Below, one piece after another: positions 17,581 through 23,949 of a DNA stretch of 24,436 bases. How positions within the stretch are numbered: position 1 is the stretch's first letter; every line of letters begins with the position of its first letter. The notes below the pieces were generated by a model. The model was given only the letters and a program-made list of their open reading frames with translations, ran no database searches and had not been told where the DNA came from. Where the stretch lies: positions 1-24,436 of the IMG/VR virus record IMGVR_UViG_3300025011_000192; one strand, 5' to 3'. The translations under genes were made by a program, and so were the position numbers. This DNA is from a virus.

Positions 17581-17609
17581 ATTATAACATTATTTTTATA
17601 TTCTGTCAA
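17581..17609 (-). promoter_or_regulatory. Consensus extended -10 promoter for the coiled-coil gene and ligA
   Basis: TTGACA (17609-17604), 17-nt spacer, TATAAT (17586-17581) on the minus strand, with TGT before the -10 box giving an extended -10. The spacer start matches the promoter at 15162-15190. TTGACAGA on the plus strand at 17554-17561 mirrors TCTGTCAA at 17602-17609, so the promoter and start region lie inside an inverted repeat. Confidence 0.85.
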
Positions 17610-17644
17610 GCACTAATCCCTAATTTTATATTTTAAAATATTAT

Positions 17645-18046
17645 TTATTCCATCCACCCATAATCAGAATATAATTCTACTTCTGGTTCTTCATTAATAA
17701 TTTCATGCAATATAATAGTTAAAATACCATCTTGAATATTATATGTAACTTTATCATATACTCTCCAATCTACTCTTAAATTAATATTAATATCATTTTC
17801 CCATCCAGTTACTTCATCTTTGAATTTACCAGTTACAATAACAAACAACTCTCTAGTTCTGTTAACAAATTTCTTTTCAACTTTAATATGTTTACTATTT
17901 AATCCTATTAATTCATATTGCAAATACTTTTTATTATCTTTTTCTATTGTGTTGATAGGATTATCATATTCATTGTTTGATAAGATTGATTCTCCTACTA
18001 TTACTTTTCCAAAAATTTTATCTACCATATTATTCATATTATTCAT
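17645..18046 (-). CDS. Small heat-shock protein-like (Hsp20/alpha-crystallin fold)
   Basis: 133 residues from ATG at 18046, which has AAAGGAG at a 7-nt spacing; the upstream ATG at 18052 is only 1 nt from GGAG. The middle fits an alpha-crystallin domain: YELIGLNSKHIKVEKKF, ELFVIVTGKF, NLRVDW and the closing NIQDGILTIILHEI, matching the NGVLTITLPK strand of Hsp20 proteins. The C-terminal tail is acidic with no clear IxI motif. If correct it would be an ATP-independent holdase. It is a single-gene unit driven by the promoter at 18087-18115. A different beta-sandwich protein is possible. Confidence 0.6.
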   Translation of the reverse strand: MNNMNNMVDKIFGKVIVGESILSNNEYDNPINTIEKDNKKYLQYELIGLNSKHIKVEKKFVNRTRELFVIVTGKFKDEVTGWENDININLRVDWRVYDKVTYNIQDGILTIILHEIINEEPEVELYSDYGWME

Positions 18047-18086
18047 ATACATTCTCCTTTTTAAATTTTATTTTCATTCCATATGT

Positions 18087-18115
18087 ATTTTAACATTATA
18101 TTTTGATTCTGTCAA
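18087..18115 (-). promoter_or_regulatory. Promoter for the Hsp20-like gene
   Basis: TTGACA (18115-18110), 17-nt spacer, TAAAAT (18092-18087) on the minus strand, with TGT before the -10. The TTGACAGAAT start matches two other promoters in the window. It overlaps the last codons of the ORF at 18096-18440. Confidence 0.75.
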
Positions 18116-18440
18116 CTATTATTTTATCTTCCCCATCTTCACTAACACTAAAACTCATATGCTCCCCATAACAAAAATCATATCCACTATCCCATAATTC
18201 CTTGCAAATTTCAATTGCTCTCTTTATATTGAAATTTGCAGTTCCCTGAGTATCATCAGGAAGCATAACTACTGAAAATACATTTTCGTCTTTAAATTGA
18301 AAGAAAACTATCTCAGATTCTTCGATTTCTGGATTATCAGTTATAATTGCTTTACCTGCTAATAATTTTTCTTTAACTTTGATGAATTTTTTAATTGGGA
18401 CGGTTGAGCACCCACATGGTAAGTTGGTAATGATATATAT
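18096..18440 (-). CDS. Unknown 114-residue protein with a non-standard start codon
   Basis: An open frame of 114 codons ends at TAA 18098-18096. It has coding character, with a sensible sequence starting IYIITNLPCGCSTV and continuing EIVFFQFKDENVFSVVM, IKRAIEICKELW and YGEHMSFSVSEDGED. A strong AAAGGAGAGG sits right before it, but no ATG, GTG, TTG or CTG lies in frame until ATG at 18266 (residue 59), which would remove half the protein. The candidates are ATA at 18440, ATC at 18434 (9 nt from GGAG) or ATT at 18431. It fills the otherwise empty 400-base gap between the methyltransferase and Hsp20-like genes. No family is recognised; the CGC motif near the N terminus could bind metal. Confidence 0.65.
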   Translation of the reverse strand: MYIITNLPCGCSTVPIKKFIKVKEKLLAGKAIITDNPEIEESEIVFFQFKDENVFSVVMLPDDTQGTANFNIKRAIEICKELWDSGYDFCYGEHMSFSVSEDGEDKIIVDRIKI

Positions 18441-18459
18441 CCTCTCCTTTTATATTTTA

Positions 18460-19260
18460 TCAAACACTTTTTATAACTTTTTCAATTCTACTCTTACTAA
18501 TTTCACATGCTTTTTCTCCAATATCACACCCAATAAACTTTCTACCTAATTCTAATGCGACAACTCCTGTTGTCCCACTTCCCATAAATAAATCACATAC
18601 AATATCTCCTTCATTGCTAAATAAATTAATCACTCTTTCTAATAATTGTTTGCTTTTTTGAGTAGGATAACCTGTATATTCTGGCATTTTATAATTTAAT
18701 ACTTTTTCTATATCAGTCCACCAATCTACTATAGGTGTACCTTCTTCTTTACACCCATATCCTTTAGATTGTTTATCAAATCCGCAACCATTTCTTACTT
18801 TTACTTTATCACTATATTCTTTAAATATCGGATTAAAAGTATAATCATTAGATTTAGAATACCATATTAAATATTCATGTTTTTTAGGAAGATATTTTCT
18901 AGTTGATCCTCCACTTAAATAATTCCATACAATTTCATTCTTAAAATATTTATAGCCAAAAATATCATCTAAAATATTTCTAATCCAATGATTAATTCTA
19001 TCATCCATATGTAAAATAATATTTCCTGTTTCTTTTAATGTTTTATGCATTTCTTTAATTCTTGGTATGTAAAATTTTTCTATTATTTCTTTTTGAGGTT
19101 TTAAATCTTGATAATCTCCAAAATTTCTTCCTGTGCCATATAAAATATCACAGTAAATTAAATCTATATAATTATCAGGTAATTCTTTAAGTAATTCAAG
19201 ATTATCACATAGATTTAATTCAATATTATTATTTCTATAATATGGTTCTACTATAATCAT
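18460..19260 (-). CDS. DNA methyltransferase, beta class (N6-adenine or N4-cytosine)
   Basis: 266 residues from ATG at 19260, preferred over TTG at 19263 because GGAG sits 4 nt upstream. It would transfer a methyl group from S-adenosylmethionine to an exocyclic amino group in DNA. The motif order is that of the beta class: catalytic motif IV first (IYCDILYGTG, about 36-45), then a target-recognition region, then YPTQKSKQLLERVI and motif I DLFMGSGTTG (223-232) with FIGCDIG. The catalytic tetrapeptide is DILY where DPPY is usual, so activity or specificity may differ. Its ATG overlaps the TGA of the preceding gene. No restriction partner is visible, so it is probably an orphan enzyme protecting phage DNA. 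Confidence 0.88.
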   Translation of the reverse strand: MIIVEPYYRNNNIELNLCDNLELLKELPDNYIDLIYCDILYGTGRNFGDYQDLKPQKEIIEKFYIPRIKEMHKTLKETGNIILHMDDRINHWIRNILDDIFGYKYFKNEIVWNYLSGGSTRKYLPKKHEYLIWYSKSNDYTFNPIFKEYSDKVKVRNGCGFDKQSKGYGCKEEGTPIVDWWTDIEKVLNYKMPEYTGYPTQKSKQLLERVINLFSNEGDIVCDLFMGSGTTGVVALELGRKFIGCDIGEKACEISKSRIEKVIKSV

Positions 19261-19490
19261 CAATCTCCTTCTATTTGATTAATATTTGCTTTTATTTTCT
19301 GGCCATTAAAATTAATTACAATATCTCCATTCTTTTTTGCTTTACAAAATCTTTGTGTAGTTTTTGTATTACTTAATATTTTACCTTTAATTTCATCTTC
19401 TTCTATATGTTGAACAATTATGATATACTCATTACCTTCTACATTCCATTTCTTTATTGGTTTAATGCTTTCTGGTTTTATTGTCCACAT
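19260..19490 (-). CDS. Small unknown protein before the methyltransferase
   Basis: 76 residues, rich in Lys, Ile and Glu, with beta-type segments (NEYIIIVQHIEEDEIKGKI, GDIVINFNGQKIKANI) suggesting a small barrel. No family is recognised. It ends in a TGATG overlap with the methyltransferase, so the two are translationally coupled. ATG at 19490 has GGGTG 8 nt upstream and lies only about 17 nt from a TATAAT box, giving a very short leader. Confidence 0.65.
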   Translation of the reverse strand: MWTIKPESIKPIKKWNVEGNEYIIIVQHIEEDEIKGKILSNTKTTQRFCKAKKNGDIVINFNGQKIKANINQIEGD

Positions 19491-19507
19491 ATTTTATCAC
19501 CCTTTTT

Positions 19508-19536
19508 ATTATACCATATCTTTATATTAACATAAA
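19508..19536 (-). promoter_or_regulatory. Extended -10 promoter for the small protein / methyltransferase unit
   Basis: TGGTATAAT (minus strand, 19516-19508) is an extended -10 box. At 17 nt upstream the -35 position reads TTTATG, a poor match, which is tolerated in extended -10 promoters. The mRNA would have a leader of only about 10 nt. Confidence 0.55.
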
Positions 19537-19554
19537 AGAGGAATTTCAAAACAA

Positions 19555-19776
19555 TTAATACATTGCCAATAATTTCATTTCACCTTCGTATTCTATACCT
19601 CTATCCTTACAAAATTCTCTCCAATCATCAGGTGAAGTTTTTGTAACCCATGCCATTTTCTTTTCTGTTTTAATTTCTCCATTATCATTTACAATTACAT
19701 CTGTTAATTCATACTTAAATCTACCAGTATCTTTTGACCATTGGAAATATTCATTCATAAGTTTATCATTGTTCAT
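19555..19776 (-). CDS. Small unknown protein
   Basis: 73 residues: NEYFQWSKDTGRFKYELTD, then a charged NGEIKTEKKMAWVTKTSPDDWREFCKD segment. No family is recognised and no membrane segment or signal is seen. ATG at 19776 follows AAAGGAGAG. It stands 30 nt after the upstream gene and belongs to the same leftward run of small accessory genes. Confidence 0.65.
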   Translation of the reverse strand: MNNDKLMNEYFQWSKDTGRFKYELTDVIVNDNGEIKTEKKMAWVTKTSPDDWREFCKDRGIEYEGEMKLLAMY

Positions 19777-19806
19777 AATTTATACTCTCCTTTAAATTAT
19801 ATTATT

Positions 19807-20178
19807 TTACTTCCTATTCTCTAACATCCATTCTAAACAATATTCCTCAGAAATTAATGTCAAATCATCTAACACTTCTGGTAAAAATGGAGCAGTTTGT
19901 TGATATGGATCAATTTCATATGCATTGTCATCTTTAATAATATATCCCTGTTCTTTAAGATATTTTAAATCCTTTTTATTATTTAAAATAAATTCTCTTA
20001 ATTCACAAGGATATTCTAAATACCAATTATCACTTTTAATATTTGACTTTCCTAAATTAGCTAAATAAATAGCTTTAGTATAATTATTATAAGTTACAAG
20101 TGCATAACAACCAATATCTTTTTCTTTGATATGATAATCTAAGAATTTTTGTTTTTCTTGTTTGTTTTTGATTTCCAC
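19807..20178 (-). CDS. Unknown protein with GTG start
   Basis: 123 residues starting at GTG 20178, with AAAGGAG 7 nt upstream. The start lies 40 nt inside the 3' end of the preceding gene in a different frame. The sequence has a charged N-terminal helix, a beta-like segment (IGCYALVTYNNYTKAIYLANLG) and a hydrophobic C terminus (LISEEYCLEWML). No known domain is recognised. Confidence 0.65.
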   Translation of the reverse strand: MEIKNKQEKQKFLDYHIKEKDIGCYALVTYNNYTKAIYLANLGKSNIKSDNWYLEYPCELREFILNNKKDLKYLKEQGYIIKDDNAYEIDPYQQTAPFLPEVLDDLTLISEEYCLEWMLENRK

Positions 20179-20459
20179 AAGTTATCTCCTTTACTTATTT
20201 TATTAATTAAAACATTTAAATAATTTGCATCTTTTATTCCTGCTATACTTATACAAATCCATCTATTAATAAATTTATTTTCTTCTGTAGATAATTCATC
20301 CCATTTCATAGATATTTTTTTAAGTATTTCTGATAATGATTTTAATTCATATTTATCTTTTCTTATATTAATTCCAACATTTAATAATACTTTTTCAATA
20401 TGTTCTAAATTATTTTGATATGTATTATTTATTCTTTCTAATGTTTTATCATTATCCAT
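20139..20459 (-). CDS. Small protein resembling a tape-measure-protein segment
   Basis: 106 residues. Residues about 22-90 (VLLNVGINIRKDKYELKSL, SEILKKISMKWDELSTEE, SIAGIKDANYLNVLINKI) follow the pattern of a segment in TP901-type phage tail tape measure proteins: LGI-x-R, a DxL-x2-I-x2-KWD-x-LS block, then IAGTRQ-x2-x-F. Here it is a separate short protein, far from any virion gene. Whether it is a relic, a regulator or a true homologue is unknown, and the resemblance is from memory. ATG at 20459 has AAGGGGA 11 nt upstream. Its 3' end overlaps the next gene by 40 nt. Confidence 0.65.
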   Translation of the reverse strand: MDNDKTLERINNTYQNNLEHIEKVLLNVGINIRKDKYELKSLSEILKKISMKWDELSTEENKFINRWICISIAGIKDANYLNVLINKISKGDNLWKSKTNKKNKNS

Positions 20460-20478
20460 AATTTATATTCCCCTTTTA

Positions 20479-21021
20479 TTAAAATACTCTTATATCTTCC
20501 CTTTTACAATAACAACAAATAGGTTTAACATGATATTGCAATTCATTTAAGGTTAAATTTCTATCAATATAAACTACCTTAGAACATCTACGACCTCTTG
20601 AAGAATCTCTTAATTTAATCCATACAAAATATCTGCCATCTTTTAATAATAAATTCATTTCTTCTTTACTTTGTCTAAATCTTTCTACATTATCTTTATT
20701 CTTATTATGTAAATTATTAAATAATGCATATGCTTTATCATAATTATTAGTGAATATCCCAATATTATTATTTTCAATAGGTGATGTATTATCTTCTGGA
20801 AACATATTTAATATATAATTTGTGGATAATTCATTCCAATTAGAATCTAATGCTTTATAATCTGAATAAGTATCTCTTAATATATATGCAACACCATTTT
20901 TATTTTCTATGTTCATTGAACCATCATCAAGATTTGTTCCTGATATTTCATATTTATACTTTTTTAATAACTCAATTAACTCTGTCCTAAATTTTAGAAA
21001 CTTTATGTATTCTTTGTCCAT
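20479..21021 (-). CDS. Unknown 180-residue protein with Cys-rich C terminus
   Basis: 180 residues. A helical N terminus (FLKFRTELIELLKKYKYEI) is followed by a mixed middle, and a C-terminal third with RYFVWIKLRDSSRGRRCSKV, VVYIDRNLTLNEL and the Cys pair region PICCYCKRED, perhaps a metal site. No family or function is recognised. ATG at 21021 has GGAG at 7 nt. A TATAAT box at 21103-21098, next to the dispersed element at 21108-21137, may serve as its promoter. Confidence 0.68.
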   Translation of the reverse strand: MDKEYIKFLKFRTELIELLKKYKYEISGTNLDDGSMNIENKNGVAYILRDTYSDYKALDSNWNELSTNYILNMFPEDNTSPIENNNIGIFTNNYDKAYALFNNLHNKNKDNVERFRQSKEEMNLLLKDGRYFVWIKLRDSSRGRRCSKVVYIDRNLTLNELQYHVKPICCYCKREDIRVF

Positions 21022-21107
21022 AATTTACTCCTTTTTATTAAAGTTTAAACCAAATCTTTCTTTTGTGTTAATATTATTTACTATTATTTATTTTATCATT
21101 ATAAACA

Positions 21108-21137
21108 CTCACAAACCCTTATAAATCAATGGTTTGT
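21108..21137 (-). repeat. Dispersed element copy 2, with hairpin arms
   Basis: The minus strand carries ACAAACC, a 13-nt centre and GGTTTGT (21137-21111), and extends to GAG at 21110-21108. Positions 21129-21108 match 158-179 at 21 of 22 bases. The right arm encodes the last residues of the upstream gene. A TATAAT box lies 4 nt beyond at 21103-21098, placing the element over the -35 region of a possible promoter. Confidence 0.6.
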
Positions 21138-21539
21138 AAAATTGGATTTTTCTAAAACTACCTTAATTTCATTCATAATCTCATCTAAATTTTTATGACT
21201 ATTTAAAGTAAGATTAATAGTAATATTTACTGGTTTAATTTCCTTAATTTCTTCAATAGGTTCAACATATTCATAAACACATTTATACTTATGTAATCCA
21301 CCATTATTCATAAATCTTAAAGCACCAAATATTCTACTTCCTTTATCTTCAATTATATATAATTTGATAATTTGATTATATATTTTATTATCACAATCTT
21401 CGCTAAATATTTGACCAACATCTAAATTATTATAGCATTTCTTCCACTTATATTTTTCTGAATTACTTTTTATAATTACTCCCATCTCTCCATTTTTATC
21501 TTCAAACACCATAAATTCTTCTAGTTTAGGTTTATTCAT
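21126..21539 (-). CDS. Unknown 137-residue protein
   Basis: 137 residues. The first half looks beta-rich (EFMVFEDKNGEMGVIIKSN, then a KWKKCYNNLDVGQIFSED segment). A PVNITINLTLNSHKN strand precedes a C-terminal helix (LDEIMNEIKVVLEKS). No family is recognised. ATG at 21539 has AAAGGAG 9 nt upstream. The stop codon and last four codons lie inside the dispersed element, so coding and signal sequence overlap here. Confidence 0.68.
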   Translation of the reverse strand: MNKPKLEEFMVFEDKNGEMGVIIKSNSEKYKWKKCYNNLDVGQIFSEDCDNKIYNQIIKLYIIEDKGSRIFGALRFMNNGGLHKYKCVYEYVEPIEEIKEIKPVNITINLTLNSHKNLDEIMNEIKVVLEKSNFTNH

Positions 21540-21566
21540 ATTAATATTCTCCTTTAATTTTATAAT

Positions 21567-21840
21567 TTATTCTTCAACCAATTCAACATAATAATCTAAC
21601 CAACTTTCTCTTTCTCCATTGAATATTTCTTCTGCTTCATCCTCGTCTACTTCATCTTGTTCCATAATTTGTTGAATATCTCTTAATCCATATGATCCAG
21701 CATAATTATCATATTTTTCACATGCACAAGAAAAAAGCATATTCTTCTGCTATATCCTCATTTTCAAATTCTTCTATTTCTCCTTCACTTACTCCACCAA
21801 AGCCTCCACCTAAACCATAGAATATTTTATATTTTGACAT
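21567..21840 (-). pseudogene. Conserved LGGGFGG-type small phage protein, frameshifted at a T6 run
   Basis: From ATG 21840 (AAAAGGAGG upstream) the frame reads MSKYKIFYGLGGGFGG and continues 40 codons to TGA at 21720-21718. The rest of the protein continues in another frame: SCACEKYDNYAGSYGLRDI, an acidic QDEVDEDEAEEIFNGE segment, then ESWLDYYVELVEE and TAA at 21569-21567. The span is 274 nt, one more than 91 codons. Removing one T from the six-T run (A run on the plus strand, 21731-21736) joins the halves into one protein of about 90 residues. From memory such proteins are common in Firmicute phages, function unknown. The break could be a mutation, a sequencing error or programmed frameshifting. 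Confidence 0.8.
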
Positions 21841-21871
21841 AATATTTTCCTCCTTTTTAATTGTTGTTATT

Positions 21872-21900
21872 ATTTTAACATTATATTGTTAGTATGTCAA
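21872..21900 (-). promoter_or_regulatory. Promoter for the frameshifted LGGGFGG gene
   Basis: TTGACA (21900-21895), 17-nt spacer, TAAAAT (21877-21872) on the minus strand. The AATATAATGTTAAAATA around the -10 is nearly the same as in the promoter at 18087-18115, including TGT before the -10. Confidence 0.75.
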
Positions 21901-21937
21901 GTATTATTTCTTTATGAAATGCGTCATTGATTGAAAG

Positions 21938-22345
21938 TTATTTAGAAGTTATTTCTTTATGTCTGCTATGCAAATAATCAATTATCTCATATTGCCAATC
22001 TACTTTAACTGATTTTCCTTGTATTTTTATAGTTTTTTCATAGACATAACTTTCATACCAACCGTCACATTCTTTCCCTAATTTTGTATCATTCCTACTC
22101 GGCAACTCATTCCAAAAATTAACTTCAAAATCATCTACATTTTCTTCTATGTCTTTTTTTTCTATTTTCTTTTGAACATAATTTTCAGCTATTTCATATA
22201 ACCAAACAGGTGCGTTCAGATCTTTTTCTATAATGTCTTTAGCACAACTAGAACCATAAGGTTTACCATCAATTTCAAAAACCTTCTTATGAGACTTACC
22301 ACATTTTGTACATTTTGAATTGCCAATGTAAATTTTGTAACCCAT
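21938..22345 (-). CDS. Small zinc-finger-like protein, unknown function
   Basis: 135 residues. The N terminus has CTKCGKSH (Cys12, Cys15) and GSSCAKDI (Cys34), likely a treble-clef-type metal site in which the fourth ligand may be His19 or is missing. The remainder is charged, with aromatic residues near DGWYESYVYEK and a C-terminal helix. No family is recognised. ATG at 22345 has GGAGG 7 nt upstream. It is the only gene after the regulated-looking promoter at 22466-22495. Confidence 0.7.
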   Translation of the reverse strand: MGYKIYIGNSKCTKCGKSHKKVFEIDGKPYGSSCAKDIIEKDLNAPVWLYEIAENYVQKKIEKKDIEENVDDFEVNFWNELPSRNDTKLGKECDGWYESYVYEKTIKIQGKSVKVDWQYEIIDYLHSRHKEITSK

Positions 22346-22451
22346 ATTTTTACCTCCTAAATTATATTTATTTAAAATAAGTATCTCTTCTACTTGCGAA
22401 ATAATTTATCAAATTAAATAATCATAGATATTTTCCTCTTTGAAATTAATT

Positions 22452-22495
22452 TTACTAGTAACTGTATTATAAATTAAGTAGGTTACAAATGTCAA
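22452..22495 (-). promoter_or_regulatory. Consensus promoter with palindromic operator candidate
   Basis: TTGACA (22495-22490), 18-nt spacer, TATAAT (22471-22466) on the minus strand. Just downstream is the perfect 10-bp palindrome TTACTAGTAA (22452-22461), where transcription should begin. GTAAC at 22458-22462 and GTTAC at 22482-22486 also form an inverted pair around the -10. The -35 box lies 4 nt beyond the stop codon of the upstream methyltransferase gene. Confidence 0.75.
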
Positions 22496-22500
22496 TACTT

Positions 22501-23922
22501 TTATTTTAATAATTTATTAAATATTTCTTCAAGCACATTAACTACAATACTATTGCCAGCCATTTTATAAATTTGGCTATTTGAAATTTTATTATCTTTC
22601 AATATGTAATAATCTTTATCATCGAAACCCATCAATCGCATACACTCAAGCGGAGTTAATTTTCTAATTCTATATGTATTTTCTAAATATAATCCAGTAT
22701 AACTACCAATTCCTCCACCATTAGTTTTTTGACAACAAGCAATTCCTTCACTATCATAAACTCTATAACCTTCTTTATAATTTCTACTTAAACTTTTATC
22801 ATTATCAATCCATTTTTCTGTAGTATCTATTCCTCCTACAAATATTAATTCGTTTTCCTCAAGTATTTTAGGCTGCCTATTACCTCCCTGCATACTATTT
22901 AAAGTTGGTGATATTCCGTTAGGAGAGTCTACTCTCCTAACTTGCTCATTACCCTTAATGTCTAATAATCCAATTTGCATAATTCTAATAGGGTCTTTAT
23001 AATCTCTAGATTTTAAAGTTGGAGCAATCCCCATTTCTGAATAAACATCTAATCCATGATGCCCAGTATTACTCAAATTACCAATTATATTTAATTCATT
23101 TTTACTATCAACACAAACCATATCCCAAGAATGTCTATCTAAACTTCCTCTTCCACTTGAACGAACAGTATTACTTATTTCTTTATCCTTTAACTTTTCA
23201 ATTAATTTGTCAGTTTTATTTTGTTCTATGTAATATTTTTCTTCCACATTTTCTTCTAATAAATCTTTTAATCTAATTCCATTATCAAATCCTTCTGGGA
23301 ATTGAAAACTATAATAATCTATATCTTTTCTTATAATTATTAAATATACGCGTTCTCTATTTTGTGGAATGCCATAATCTTTTGCATTTAAAACTTTCCA
23401 GTATGTATTATAACCATACTCATTTAATTCTTTTTCAAATAAATCAAAAGTTTGTTTGAATTTTTTACCTACAATATTTTTTACATTTTCATATATACCG
23501 TATTTAGGTTTTTTCTCTTTTAAAATTCTTAACCATTCAACTAATAAAGATGATTTTGTTTTTTCAATATTTGTAGAATTGCATTTAGGACATTTATTTC
23601 TATTAGTATAATGTGCTTCCAATGGATTATATTCATGCTTACAATCTTCACATGTCCATTTAGCACCTTCTTGTTTTCCGGCAATGCTGAAATCTTGGCA
23701 TGGACTTCCTCCGACTATTAAATCAAAATCAGACAATTCTTTCTCATTTACTTTTGTAATATCACCTAAATTTAATTCTTCTGAAACATTATGTATTAAG
23801 GAATAACTTTTACTTGCATATTTATCAATTTCACAATAATTAACTAATTCATATTTTATATTTTGTCTTTGTAATGCTTTCTCAAATGCACCTATACCTG
23901 AAAAACAACTTAATACTTTCAA
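22501..23922 (-). CDS. DNA (cytosine-5) methyltransferase
   Basis: 473 residues. It methylates carbon 5 of cytosine in a specific DNA sequence using S-adenosylmethionine. Motifs: I FSGIGAFE (7-14), IV GGSPCQDFS (71-79, catalytic Cys75), VI YENVKN (144-149), VIII PQNRERVYL (186-194) and X AGNSIVV near the C terminus. Between IV and VI is a four-cysteine zinc ribbon (Cys91, 94, 111, 114). The target-recognition region contains three related stretches, GIAPTLKS, GISPTLNS and GIACCQKT. The start is TTG at 23922, since a stop closes the frame just upstream; AAAGGAG is 13 nt away, an unusually long spacing. No cognate endonuclease is nearby, so an orphan protective enzyme is likely. Confidence 0.94.
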   Translation of the reverse strand: MKVLSCFSGIGAFEKALQRQNIKYELVNYCEIDKYASKSYSLIHNVSEELNLGDITKVNEKELSDFDLIVGGSPCQDFSIAGKQEGAKWTCEDCKHEYNPLEAHYTNRNKCPKCNSTNIEKTKSSLLVEWLRILKEKKPKYGIYENVKNIVGKKFKQTFDLFEKELNEYGYNTYWKVLNAKDYGIPQNRERVYLIIIRKDIDYYSFQFPEGFDNGIRLKDLLEENVEEKYYIEQNKTDKLIEKLKDKEISNTVRSSGRGSLDRHSWDMVCVDSKNELNIIGNLSNTGHHGLDVYSEMGIAPTLKSRDYKDPIRIMQIGLLDIKGNEQVRRVDSPNGISPTLNSMQGGNRQPKILEENELIFVGGIDTTEKWIDNDKSLSRNYKEGYRVYDSEGIACCQKTNGGGIGSYTGLYLENTYRIRKLTPLECMRLMGFDDKDYYILKDNKISNSQIYKMAGNSIVVNVLEEIFNKLLK

Positions 23923-23949
23923 TAAACAAAATCAACTCCTTTATTATAT

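Noticed and set aside
17554-17588. Plus-strand promoter beginning TTGACA at 17554
   Set aside because: The nearest -10-like sequence is 23 nt away and no plus-strand gene follows; it is better read as the mirror arm of the minus-strand promoter.
18096-18266. Short gene starting at the internal ATG at 18266
   Set aside because: No ribosome binding site precedes that ATG, while the strong one sits upstream of the longer frame, whose first half also looks like protein.
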